Assembly (NCBI GenBank): GCA_903919715.1
Contig: CAIXJC010000011.1
Location: 124,001 to 188,000, forward strand
Length of the DNA stretch: 64,000 bases
Direction of reading: 5' to 3'
Source: an uncultured bacterium
Lineage (GTDB): Bacteria > Planctomycetota > Phycisphaerae > Phycisphaerales > SM1A02
Positions 10,301 through 21,216 of this stretch are shown one piece after another. The notes beneath the pieces were generated by a model. That model had not been told where the DNA came from, did no database searches, and saw only the letters and a program-made list of their open reading frames with translations. Numbering within the stretch: position 1 is the first letter of the stretch; each line of letters starts with the position of its first letter. A program made the position numbers and the translations under genes.

Positions 10301-12492
10301 CCAGATGCGAGGCCCGCAGCATCTGCCGAGCCTCGAGCACCGTCGGCACTCTCTTGGGTGGCACCAGCAAATCCGCGCGCCGCGGTGGCAGCTGAGGTCG
10401 CCGCACCGTGATTTTGTTCATTCAGCGCCGCAAGGCAGGCTGCGACGGAGTCTGTTGTAAATCCACTATTCGAAAATGCCGCATCAAGATGCCCCAGAGC
10501 CTCAACGAGCGCCTGGGCTGCATCCAACTGAGCGTTGTTCGCAACGTTTGCTGCATCACTATGAAGCCCGATTTGCGCCTGTGCTTCTGCACCGCGAGCC
10601 TGAGCAATATCACGGAAGGCTTGGGCAGCCTCCTGTGTTGCACTCGCTGCACCTGCATCATCTTGGGCTGCAAGCATTGCATTGATCGCAAGATCCAACT
10701 TCGCCATCCCAGATTGTGCGTCGGTGGCAGCGGCAACTGACGCTGTCGATGCCACAAACGCAGCAAGTGCGTCTTGCGCCGCAGCAAGCGCCGCTGTCTG
10801 TGCCGCTTCGAGCACTGTGTTTTGAGCATCCGCTTGTGCTGCAAGTGCTGCAGTCAATGCAGCGTCGCGAGCATTTTCAGCGAAGAGCACTGCCTGCGAT
10901 GACAATTCCAAGCGTAACAATGCAGCGCTGAGACTTTGTGCGATACCAGAAAGTGGACGCTTGGCAAAGATATCGGCAATCTCATTGCGTGCAGTCTGCA
11001 CGAGAGCGAGAAATTCGCGCGCTCTTGTTGCAGCAGTCGAACTGGACAAAGCTGCCCCATCACTTGCTCGAGCGGCAGTCTGTGCATTGCTCTGAGAAAC
11101 GAAAGCTTCGTCCAATCTTCCAAGCGCAGTCTGCCCAAAGTTGACAACCAATGCCGATCCAGACAACGCGTCATCAGCGGTCGCTCTCGAATGATTGGCA
11201 TCGTTAACAGCGTCGTTCGCAAGTCCACGGACATCTCCGTCACCAGAAACGGCAAAGAGGGCAAGCGCCCGCCGTGCATTTTCTAGCGCCGCCGAGCGAG
11301 CCTCACCAGACTCTGCCAGTGCGTCGTTGACCAATGCGAGTTGTTCTGCAACCGACACTGCTGCCTCTTCAACATCGTCACGAGCATCACGGGCCGCTTG
11401 AGCATGAAACTGAGCGTTCGAAAGCGCATCTTGCGCATTCGTAAGCGCAGCAATTGCCAACTCCATTTGAGCACTAGCCCCCTGAGTAGCGAGAGTCGAT
11501 TGATTTAAAGAATCATCAACGGCTTTTAAAACTGCGAACATTGCAGCAGGACTCTCGCCAGTATCTGGCTCAGTACCACCGTCCGACGCTTCTGTCACCG
11601 CTGCCGAGACTGCCGCGATTGTGCTCGTGACCTGCGTCTGCGATGGCGTTTCAGTCGTTCCCATGCTGGCCGACAGTTCATGTTCCGCCAAGCTTGTGGC
11701 AGTACCGACCATCGGCAGAGCGCCGATTGAATTGATAAGCGCAGTCTGGGCAGGATCTGGGGACGAAGACGAACTCTTCGATTCGCCACCTCCACCCGAC
11801 ATCACGACAGTCTGATTTGACGCTGCGTATTTCAATTGAATCGCTGCGATCGCATTCGTCCGCGCACCGACAACTTCGGTTCCTGACATCGCACCGGTCA
11901 TCACGCTGAATCCTGTACCGCGCACAGCGAGCGTCGAACTGGGAGTTACAACTTTGAAATCATTTTTTGCGCCGACTTTGTCGACCTGAAAATCAGCGCG
12001 CCCAGACTTCATCTGCGCAACAGTTCGATAAACGTCGCCATCATTTTCCTTGACCAACTCCACAGTTGGCATTGCGAAATTCGAGTTGCTGTCGATCAAG
12101 ACGGTGGCGTTTTCAAATTTCAACGTCATGCGAGATCGCAATCCCGTTCGGACTTCGGCTCCAGCCGAAAGAAGATCGTTTACTGCTGCGTCTTTCGCAT
12201 CTTTCCACGCAACCTCCGACCCCGTACGCCATCTCACTTTTCCAACACAGTCAATGACCTTGGCTTGCATCGGAGTTGCCGCGACAGCTGGCAATGACGA
12301 TTGCGATGCAACGATCGGTGCGCTCGCTGGAGCAACTGAAGATGCCGTAGAATTTGGCTTGGGATCTTGCTCGCGAGAAAGTGCAGTCGCAATCAACGGA
12401 TCTGGACTCGCAGCCTGCGCAACGATCGCCGTCAGCGACAACACGACACCCGATGCAGTTGCGATCAAAGAATTTCTTGTGTTCATTTGCAT
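7333..12492 (-). CDS. giant FecR-domain protein with alanine-rich helical repeats
   Basis: About 1,719 residues. A signal peptide (MQMNTRNSLIATASGVVLS..., ending AQA) is followed by a FecR-like domain at roughly 60-215, recognisable by the KVVTPSSTLAVRGTGFSV stretch. A Gly/Ser linker near 220-235 leads into some 1,400 residues of Ala-rich, Lys-poor, acidic helical sequence. By eye this divides into about 15 degenerate modules of 55-110 residues, many opening with an AL-xx-(L/V)-xx-AL pattern. It is presumably periplasmic or cell-surface, as a rod or coiled coil. AAGGA precedes the ATGs at 12492 (4 bases) and 12486 (10 bases); the open frame also has an ATG at 12510 with a weaker site. No function can be assigned from sequence. 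The operon links it to an outer-membrane barrel and a CHASE2 cyclase. Confidence 0.85.
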   Translation of the reverse strand: MQMNTRNSLIATASGVVLSLTAIVAQAASPDPLIATALSREQDPKPNSTASSVAPASAPIVASQSSLPAVAATPMQAKVIDCVGKVRWRTGSEVAWKDAKDAAVNDLLSAGAEVRTGLRSRMTLKFENATVLIDSNSNFAMPTVELVKENDGDVYRTVAQMKSGRADFQVDKVGAKNDFKVVTPSSTLAVRGTGFSVMTGAMSGTEVVGARTNAIAAIQLKYAASNQTVVMSGGGGESKSSSSSPDPAQTALINSIGALPMVGTATSLAEHELSASMGTTETPSQTQVTSTIAAVSAAVTEASDGGTEPDTGESPAAMFAVLKAVDDSLNQSTLATQGASAQMELAIAALTNAQDALSNAQFHAQAARDARDDVEEAAVSVAEQLALVNDALAESGEARSAALENARRALALFAVSGDGDVRGLANDAVNDANHSRATADDALSGSALVVNFGQTALGRLDEAFVSQSNAQTAARASDGAALSSSTAATRAREFLALVQTARNEIADIFAKRPLSGIAQSLSAALLRLELSSQAVLFAENARDAALTAALAAQADAQNTVLEAAQTAALAAAQDALAAFVASTASVAAATDAQSGMAKLDLAINAMLAAQDDAGAASATQEAAQAFRDIAQARGAEAQAQIGLHSDAANVANNAQLDAAQALVEALGHLDAAFSNSGFTTDSVAACLAALNEQNHGAATSAATAARGFAGATQESADGARGSADAAGLASGVAGSQTSLSADAFSSYTDRLAEIRAALADAVANATESASSATSSGTAAETAQTHGNAFASQFTGSDAAKAALDAVERALTLASDANGYAQNAANARDDAAAALAAVTDESGDPLDFSATSASADLAATQAGEADGAAIEAARIAAVADAEAATAETAVGALDGLVGAQVALATSQNVFSNLSIIAADANGMLDTVQDFTDWSAARVVTTESDAVAAEDAVSNIGGLLGEFHENLGALLVALDNQDLDGANAITNGWAALCGQANNLLVSAASASSSATSTATYSGWQYAIDATQSLQGGIQNDASAGSDATQQLATAAEAGASSANDAAAMASFSHEFAAAAIGGGSNQPQMVDGVANAASNLAALAGTAAQDANDLSLSANDLSDALAARISVTNFEAVSSAQQVALANAQRALEALESVQGTYDLGSAESYAAAEAIQTLVNKIEADSAATNVEFQGVSVAGYAAQIDAAIQLHDVVFAGVQGEADGAAQALESAQTGRSEALAQRDNVYDSLNQVIEAMSSGDANLAMSFSQTAGEQAVSANDAADAALIARSAALAHDNAAAGFAATSHAQELLAQGALGAAESLLPSIDEHSALAAQRAADGKVSAGHSQDAATLAGSELAQAIADRALALSVMALERATAALAARDTALEQVATGSSAIQQASFQESVNLAGQAHSFALAANSAAVDATVFANDAVLSGNLADSSARAFMASADAFAFRVDADVALGNTIFARDSASQAIDMHNEALTTVSSLFSSAGVSLAEAQSQMNFAVGSAEDAHGFFLTTQLDDFASALSADASASQSEFSAGASDSSATETRGYANDALLQAAISSQASTDYSKAVGDADNFAGAAGTAASGATSAASQAASFSQAADNFAHAIGSAQAMTAANYAIAAREQAIVQRAGAVASHTAALAAANSARSMGERVFFTRTAEIAADTVARADQARVFADQAIAAANGARGDAINAMNVASGGQGSTPPQR

Positions 12493-12528
12493 TGCTTCCT
12501 TGCGCACCATTCACGACTCACGTCAAAC

Positions 12529-13161
12529 TCATTCAAACCGACCCGTCGGCGTCACGGGCTTTGTTGGTGCCTCTTCACTCGTTGCCGCCGCAGGCAACTT
12601 TTCAAGCGCAGCGCCACCACTTAACTTTGTCATTCTGTCGAGACGAGTCAAGAAATCGACGAACTCTAGACCCGAGAAACTTTGAGATTCTTTCTTTCCG
12701 ATCAATATCTGCATCTGATTTAACTCTCGAACCGCATAGCGAGGCACGGGTCCAAATAAAATCATTGACATTCCGCCGCGAATTTTGGCAATTCTGCATG
12801 CGACAGAAGCCACCCACCCTACCTCAGCACTTTGCGTTGACGGCTCATTGAATGAGTCCGATAACCACCTGCGCCTCTTCGCCTCTGCAAGTCGCTCGTC
12901 ATAAGTCACCCAGCCGTCGTCCTTGTCCGTCAATAGAAAATATGCGTGAAGCGCATCATTGTTGCTGACCACTTGACTCCGCTCCAGATCTTCAAAAAAA
13001 TCGATCTCCGTCTCCTTGGTGTCGAATTTTTCAACGGAGGATGTCGTCATCGTCGCGCGTTCGCACCCTCCTTCTATCAATGTCGAAACACTCCCGACCA
13101 ATGCGATAACGAGCGCAAGGCTTGATCTCCACGCCCGCGGTTCATCGTGATCAGAACGCAT
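12529..13161 (-). CDS. small exported protein, possible lipoprotein
   Basis: A 210-residue protein I do not recognise. A basic N-terminus and hydrophobic segment (residues about 13-31) end in LIEGGC, a poor match to a lipobox because Glu sits at -3, so it may be a lipoprotein or carry a normal export signal. A loop reading TDKDDGWVTYDE near residues 79-90 resembles a degenerate EF-hand, but position 1 is Thr. The C-terminus is Pro/Thr-rich. Its ATG lies 11 bases inside the end of the outer-membrane barrel gene, and its stop is 36 bases before the FecR start, so it belongs to the same operon and probably the same envelope complex. Confidence 0.65.
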   Translation of the reverse strand: MRSDHDEPRAWRSSLALVIALVGSVSTLIEGGCERATMTTSSVEKFDTKETEIDFFEDLERSQVVSNNDALHAYFLLTDKDDGWVTYDERLAEAKRRRWLSDSFNEPSTQSAEVGWVASVACRIAKIRGGMSMILFGPVPRYAVRELNQMQILIGKKESQSFSGLEFVDFLTRLDRMTKLSGGAALEKLPAAATSEEAPTKPVTPTGRFE

Positions 13162-14677
13162 AGGTCACTCCTGCATAGACAAAGTCTCTTGCGCCCCCTT
13201 GGTTGTCTGGGAAAATTTCTGAGTTCGGCATGAAAACGCCGTAGCGAATATTCATATCGAGATCACTCATCAATCTCCACTCGACGCTGAAATCTATTTC
13301 TCCGCCAACATAATTGGATCCGCCTGAAATCGTCTGAAAAGAAAGCGGCGCTGCGTTATCGATTCGCATAAATGCGAAGGCCGTTGCACCGAGGCGCATG
13401 CCGCCGAATAATCCGCCGCCTGGGAGTGGTGTCGTGCTTACTCCGATCGACGGACAGAGCAAGTTTGCAAAGTCTGGCGCCAGCACGAGGCCAGTATTGA
13501 CATAGCCGATCGAGTTGAACGACGTGTCCACTTTCCCCGGAGCAATGCCGCCGAATGTGTTCCCTGGATCGAGACGTTGATCCGATCCACTTCCAGCAAC
13601 AATTTGAAAATCGATCCGAGAATCCTGTTCATTTCGAGCGAGCCACGTTAAGCCGCCAACTCCAGCCATGGCAGAAATGCGGTCGTCCTGCTGCGCAACG
13701 GGATCGAGACCTCCGCTATGCGAGAGCGGATCTGAAAGTGTCGTTCCATACTCGTACATGTACTCCGCGCGATACACCAAGTCTGCGCCGATTGCGCCGT
13801 TGCTGCCGAAGCCCAGATAGGTCGAGTTGTAATCAAAGGTGGTCGGGATTGTTGGAGCTCCCGACGGCAATAGTGCAACCTGCCCGTTGTTGAGATCTTG
13901 CTGTGAAAGCAGATACACATAGGGTCGATGACCTGGCAGACCGCTGTACTCAAGTTTTCCGCCGTAATAGAGGCGACTTGTATCCGTATCAAAGCCTGGG
14001 CGCGAAAGATCCCAGTCTGTTGTGTCCGCACCCGCCGTTTGTCCAATCATGGTCGTCAACTTGAAATCACGCCACGAAAAATCGAAGATCCCGGCATACA
14101 TGTAATTACTGAGCGCAGACCCTTGACCCCAGATGACGTACTGGCGCCCCATCTTTGCCACGAAGTTGTAATCAGGCTTCGCTCCAGTCTGGGTCTGAAT
14201 CATGCCCGCCAAATTGAATTCGTACCAATACAACTCGCCGACGGGATTCTGCCAACCTTCGTCGTTGTAGTCAGGACCTATCTGTCGCGTTCCCCTGAAA
14301 TCCCATTGGTTATAGAGAAAACGCAAGCGGCTATAAAAACGATGGGCGCCGTCGAGTTCCACCGAGGTAAAGAGCCGAAGGTCATACACCTGCTCATATG
14401 TTTCCTTGCTTTGCGCCGTGTCGATGATGTTGAACGCGTATCGAAATGTGCCTCCGTAGTCGATCGTCAGTCGTTCGGAGATAGGCGCATTGGAAAAGTA
14501 CGCCTTGCGCATTGAAGCGTCTTCGGTGTTCAATTGGCGCTGCAAATTCTCGGCGGATTGGGCTGCGCTATCTCTCTGTGGAACAGGAGCAGGCGAAGGG
14601 AATGCGGACGCCGAATGGGATGCGAGTGCGACTCCAATCCCAAAGCAGATTAGATATTCGAGAAATCCCTTGAACAC
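13151..14677 (-). CDS. outer-membrane beta-barrel, alginate-export (AlgE) type
   Basis: About 508 residues with a signal peptide (FKGFLEYLICFGIGVALAS, cleavage near ASA). Alternating aromatic/polar strands run through the mature protein (RFYSRLRFLYNQWDFRG, YWYEFNLAG, GRQYVIWGQGSALSN) and it ends in a terminal Phe (GVTYAF), the usual barrel-assembly signal. The MGRQYVIWGQGS strand and overall layout fit the alginate-export/porin-like family, so it may pass a polysaccharide or small solutes across the outer membrane. The open frame reaches a GTG at 14719, but the GTG at 14677 directly begins the signal peptide and has GAGG five bases upstream, so it is preferred. It is the first gene of the FecR/CHASE2 operon. 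Confidence 0.75.
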   Translation of the reverse strand: MFKGFLEYLICFGIGVALASHSASAFPSPAPVPQRDSAAQSAENLQRQLNTEDASMRKAYFSNAPISERLTIDYGGTFRYAFNIIDTAQSKETYEQVYDLRLFTSVELDGAHRFYSRLRFLYNQWDFRGTRQIGPDYNDEGWQNPVGELYWYEFNLAGMIQTQTGAKPDYNFVAKMGRQYVIWGQGSALSNYMYAGIFDFSWRDFKLTTMIGQTAGADTTDWDLSRPGFDTDTSRLYYGGKLEYSGLPGHRPYVYLLSQQDLNNGQVALLPSGAPTIPTTFDYNSTYLGFGSNGAIGADLVYRAEYMYEYGTTLSDPLSHSGGLDPVAQQDDRISAMAGVGGLTWLARNEQDSRIDFQIVAGSGSDQRLDPGNTFGGIAPGKVDTSFNSIGYVNTGLVLAPDFANLLCPSIGVSTTPLPGGGLFGGMRLGATAFAFMRIDNAAPLSFQTISGGSNYVGGEIDFSVEWRLMSDLDMNIRYGVFMPNSEIFPDNQGGARDFVYAGVTYAF

Positions 14678-14752
14678 TCGTACCTCAAAAGTTTCGCCGA
14701 TCGAATCGATTTCCCACACACGCAGTGGCCAATATTCGTATCGTATCTAGTG

Positions 14753-15502
14753 ATGTCGATCCGAGCGATTATTGTGGGAGTTGGCAGCGCAATTTCCGAC
14801 CGCAACTATGGGTCAAGCGCTGCGATCCAGACGGCCAACGGCTTGGTGCTTATCGATTGCCCTGACTCAGTCCTTCGAGCACTTCGCGATGCCTCCGCCA
14901 AATGTGGCATTCCGCTCGACCCAATGAGCATCACGGATATTTTGGTCACGCACCTGCATGGCGATCACGTCAATGGGCTCGAAATCTTGGGATGGAAACG
15001 TTGGATAGCGCACCAGAGCGGACGCGGTGCGAAACCAACAATTCACGCCGTCGAATCGGTTGCGCGCCGACTCTGGGAACGCCTCGCACCCGCTATGGAC
15101 CAGAATGGACATGCACAATTGTCTGATTATTTTGGGCTCAACATTCTTGTTGAAGGAGTTCCCACCTCAATCGCTGGCCTCCAAGTGGAGACCCGCCTCG
15201 CAGAGCACCTGATTCCTTGCTCTGGCTTTCGGATCTCTCGCGGAGGAGCGACGCTCGGCTGGAGCGGAGACACACGATTCAGTCCATCTCATATCGATTG
15301 GCTCTCGTCAGCGGATGTCATCGTTCATGAGACATCTGAATCGAGAGTCCATACTCCCATCTCATGTCTCAATGCACTTGCTCCAGAACTGCGTCGCAAG
15401 ATGCGACTCATCCATATGGAAGACAACTTCGATCAGGCTGTAACTGACATCGTGCCTTTGACCGAAGGCGAAGTGCTCGACGTCGTTGCCTCGACTCGCT
15501 GA
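14753..15502 (+). CDS. MBL-fold metallo-hydrolase, ribonuclease Z-like
   Basis: A 249-residue metallo-beta-lactamase fold protein. The zinc motif HLHGDH is at about residue 65, preceded by the typical GSA and LIDCPDS strands. Later ligands are suggested by AEHLIPCSGF, SGDTRFS and VHETSES. The pattern is closest to RNase Z/ElaC-like or phosphodiesterase-type members, which cleave phosphodiesters; the true substrate cannot be read from sequence. It starts at ATG 14753; a GTG three bases earlier is also possible. It lies divergent from the FecR operon, and its 3' end overlaps the convergent citrate synthase gene by 70 bases. Confidence 0.8.
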   Translation: MSIRAIIVGVGSAISDRNYGSSAAIQTANGLVLIDCPDSVLRALRDASAKCGIPLDPMSITDILVTHLHGDHVNGLEILGWKRWIAHQSGRGAKPTIHAVESVARRLWERLAPAMDQNGHAQLSDYFGLNILVEGVPTSIAGLQVETRLAEHLIPCSGFRISRGGATLGWSGDTRFSPSHIDWLSSADVIVHETSESRVHTPISCLNALAPELRRKMRLIHMEDNFDQAVTDIVPLTEGEVLDVVASTR

Positions 15503-16632
15503 TTGATCTGTTGATAGGTCAATCCGTGAGGGCCGGTGTAATCCGCATGCGGACGAATCAATTTATTCGCAGCCAACTGTTCGATGCAATGACCAGTCCA
15601 ACCCGACATTCGGCTTGCGGCGAACATGCAGGTGAAGAGATCGAGATCAAGGCCAAGCGAGTAATAGGTTGTCGCTGAATAGAAATCGACATTGGGGAAG
15701 ATCCCCTTCTCGATGATGTTGGGTTGCGCCAACACGATCTCCTCAATGCGGCGCGTCATTTCGTACAGCGGCAAATTTCCGGTGTCCGATGCAACTTGCT
15801 TGGCAAAGGTCTTCAGGTATGTCGCACGAGGGTCGTAGGCTTTATAGACGCGATGACCGAATCCCATGATTCGCTCTTTGCGCGCAAGCTTACTCTTGAT
15901 GTACTCATCGACCTTCTCCAATTGGCCAATTTCCAGAAGCATTTCCATCACTTCTTGATTCGCCCCTCCATGAAGAGGACCCTTGAGCGTTCCAACTGCA
16001 CTCGTTGCTGCCGAGTACATATCACTTTGAGTTGCGATCGTGACGCGCGCTGCGAATGTTGACGCATTCAATCCATGATCTGCATGGAGCACCAAACAGA
16101 CATCGAGTGCGCGACTCATCGCGGATGTCGGCAGAGCGCCAGTCAACATCCAGAGGAAATTCTGTGCGAGAGACAATGTTGAGTCTGGAGCAACGATTGG
16201 CTTGCCCTTGCGCCAACGATTGAAGTTTGCAATCAACGTCGGAGTCTTTGCGACGAGACGAAGCGCCTTACGTTTGTTTGCTGCTGGCGAAGCGTCGTCA
16301 GCCTCGGCATCGAAGTGCGCGAGTGCCGAGACGAGTGTCCGAAGCGCATCCATCGGAGCCGCCGTCCGCGGAATGACACGAATGACATCAAGCATTCGAG
16401 GATCAATGCCATATTCGCTTTGCAGTTCTTTCGAGAAGGCAGCGAGTTCACGGGCTGTTGGCAAGTGCCCATTCCAAAGCAACCATGTCGTCTCTTCGAA
16501 TGTCGAGTTGCGCGCAAGGGAATCAATGTCGAATCCGACATATTCCAGAACGCCCTTCGCTCCGTCGATGAATGATAACTGCGTGTCCGCCGCGATCGTG
16601 TTTCCGAGACCTTTATCAACATTGAGTGGCAT
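15433..16632 (-). CDS. gltA: citrate synthase
   Basis: A 399-residue enzyme condensing acetyl-CoA and oxaloacetate in the TCA cycle. The family signatures are all present: HADHGLNASTFAAR, GPLHGGANQEVMEML, the GFGHRVYKAYDPR active-site segment with its catalytic His, and the DFYSATTYYSLGL segment with the catalytic Asp. The length fits the shorter dimeric bacterial type. The ATG at 16632 has AGGAG five bases upstream. The last roughly 20 residues (after INQRVEA) are Ser/Thr-rich and extend past the usual family end, producing the 70-base convergent overlap with the MBL gene. Confidence 0.95.
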   Translation of the reverse strand: MPLNVDKGLGNTIAADTQLSFIDGAKGVLEYVGFDIDSLARNSTFEETTWLLWNGHLPTARELAAFSKELQSEYGIDPRMLDVIRVIPRTAAPMDALRTLVSALAHFDAEADDASPAANKRKALRLVAKTPTLIANFNRWRKGKPIVAPDSTLSLAQNFLWMLTGALPTSAMSRALDVCLVLHADHGLNASTFAARVTIATQSDMYSAATSAVGTLKGPLHGGANQEVMEMLLEIGQLEKVDEYIKSKLARKERIMGFGHRVYKAYDPRATYLKTFAKQVASDTGNLPLYEMTRRIEEIVLAQPNIIEKGIFPNVDFYSATTYYSLGLDLDLFTCMFAASRMSGWTGHCIEQLAANKLIRPHADYTGPHGLTYQQINQRVEATTSSTSPSVKGTMSVTA

Positions 16633-16656
16633 AGAACTCCTATCCTAGGGAGGAAG

Positions 16657-17778
16657 ATGCTACCGCTGGGAACCGATCGAATCACGAGAAAAACCCCAAC
16701 GACGATCACGATCGTCGCATTGAACGTTTTCGTCTTCCTCGTGATCTCGCTTGGCTTGAATGCCCGATCAGCCACAGCTGCGGAAATCGAGGCATTTGGC
16801 GTCTTTTACCCTGGCTTTCGCACGCTCCTGAGCCATCCATGGACTTTGGTGACCTATGCCTTCCTGCATGATCCCAGCAGCCTGAGCCACGTTGCCTTCA
16901 ATATGCTCTTTTTATGGATCTTCGGTCGAGCAGTCGAGGATCGCCTCGGTTCGATCTGGTTCGCCGTCTTTTACCTCTCTGGAGCAATCGTGGCCGCACT
17001 CGGCGAGTGGCTCGTGGATCCCGCTCCGATGATTGGCGCCAGCGGCGCAATAGCTGCTGCGACTGGCGCATTCGCCGCCCTCTGCCCGAGATCGCGAGTC
17101 CGAGTGCTCTTTTTCTTCAGCATCATTGAGATTCCAGGGATCGCCCTCGTCCTCATCTTTGTTGGGCTCGACCTCTTCGGACAACTCGGCAAATCTGCGT
17201 CTGGACCAAGCACTCACGGTGGCGTGGCGTACTCCGCCCATCTCTTTGGGTATGCATTCGGAATCATTTCCATGCTCATACTCCTGGGAACCGGCGTACT
17301 TCGTCGAACCGAATTCGATCTCTTCTTCTTATTGAAGCAGTGGAAGCGACGACGCGAAATGCGTGCCGCCGTCAGCAATCAAGCAGCGAGTCCTTGGGTG
17401 AGTGATGCAGCACGTGTTTCTGCGACAGCCAAAGCAACGGTCGAACGCGACAGGAATGTGGATGCTCCACCACGGCGCGTATTGAGTGATGCAGACGCCA
17501 AGAGGGAACTGCATGATGCGGGGGCCCGTTGGAGTCGCGGCGAATTCTCAAGCGCAGCGAGTGCGTGGACTCGATTTGCCCAAAGATTCCCAAGTCATCC
17601 AGACGCAGATGGTGCGATGCTTCTCGCCGCCATGACATATGCGCGAAAATTGAACGATCCAGTACGCGCCCGCGAGTTTGCTCAGAAACTCATCGATCGA
17701 GTCCCATCGGCAACAAAGGAGATACTCGATCAATCGACGGCTCTCTTGAATGAAGTAGCCGGAAATCAATCGACATGA
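16657..17778 (+). CDS. rhomboid intramembrane serine protease with TPR-like tail
   Basis: A 373-residue membrane protease. Six or so transmembrane helices span residues 15-225. The catalytic Ser129 sits in GASGA and the partner His195 in AYSAHLFGYAFG; the loop motif HVAFNMLFLWIFGRAVED is typical of rhomboids. A basic cytoplasmic linker (KQWKRRREMR) leads to a C-terminal soluble part (about 285-365) with TPR-like helices, perhaps for substrate or partner binding. AGGGAGG lies close upstream of the ATG. It is divergent from citrate synthase, and its stop overlaps the trpF start as ATGA. Confidence 0.9.
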   Translation: MLPLGTDRITRKTPTTITIVALNVFVFLVISLGLNARSATAAEIEAFGVFYPGFRTLLSHPWTLVTYAFLHDPSSLSHVAFNMLFLWIFGRAVEDRLGSIWFAVFYLSGAIVAALGEWLVDPAPMIGASGAIAAATGAFAALCPRSRVRVLFFFSIIEIPGIALVLIFVGLDLFGQLGKSASGPSTHGGVAYSAHLFGYAFGIISMLILLGTGVLRRTEFDLFFLLKQWKRRREMRAAVSNQAASPWVSDAARVSATAKATVERDRNVDAPPRRVLSDADAKRELHDAGARWSRGEFSSAASAWTRFAQRFPSHPDADGAMLLAAMTYARKLNDPVRAREFAQKLIDRVPSATKEILDQSTALLNEVAGNQST

Positions 17779-18449
17779 GCGACGAACTTTCGCCCATTCC
17801 CTCTGCATTGCCACGAATTGATTCAAGCCGACTCTTCATAAAAATCTGCGGGATCCGCGACGCACAGATCGCAATTTCATGCCTCGACGCAGGAGCCGAT
17901 GCGCTTGGATTCGTCCTTGCAACCGGGAGCCCTCGAAGCATTTCCATTTCGAGTGCAATCGATATCCAATCTGCCCTCGAGAAGTCGACATTGTGCATTG
18001 CTGTGGTTCGCAACCACTTGCCTGATGACTCGACGCTGGCAAAGTGGACTGGCGGGATTCAATTTCATGGCAACGAATCAGTCGAGTTCGTACAGCGCGC
18101 ACGCTCGTCGCAACAATTCATCATCAAGGCTGTCAGCGGCGGCGCTGAAGAAATTTCGAAATGGGACGCAACATCAGCAATCGATGCGATCTTGGTTGAT
18201 GGCTCTGCAGCTGGCAGCGGTCAAACCCACGACGATGCGTGGCTGCACCAATTGGCTGCACTGCGTCCACAACTTAAAAAGCCCCTGATTTTAGCGGGCG
18301 GCTTGACGCCCGAAAATATTGGCGCTGTCATCAAACTCGTGCAACCAGCAGGCGTCGACGTTTCCAGTGGCGTCGAAATCGCACGAGGCGTGAAAGATGC
18401 AGGTCTCATTCGAGCATTTATTGCTGCCGCACGCGATGCACATCGATCA

Positions 18450-18464
<15 letters not shown>
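17775..18464 (+). CDS. trpF: phosphoribosylanthranilate isomerase
   Basis: A 229-residue TIM-barrel enzyme for the third step of tryptophan synthesis, converting N-(5-phosphoribosyl)anthranilate to the ribulose form. The catalytic Cys25 is in FIKICGI, followed by GADALGFV. The general-acid Asp is in LVDG, with a phosphate-binding LAGGLTPENIG and GVDVSSGVE near the end. The loop after LVDG reads SAAGSGQ instead of the more usual GGTG pattern. There are no other trp genes nearby; it is coupled by ATGA to the rhomboid gene. Its last 15 bases overlap the convergent RdgC-like gene. Confidence 0.9.
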
Positions 18465-21200
<2,736 letters not shown>

Positions 21201-21216
21201 GGCAACAAGCTCTGTC

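Noticed and set aside
7500-12500. Many long plus-strand and minus-strand alternative frames inside the FecR gene
   Set aside because: Ala/Asp/Gln-biased codons leave few stops in other frames; none carries a recognisable domain and the FecR frame is continuous.
7333-12510. Repeat-like DNA resembling a CRISPR or satellite
   Set aside because: The repeats are protein-level and degenerate, with no fixed spacer length.
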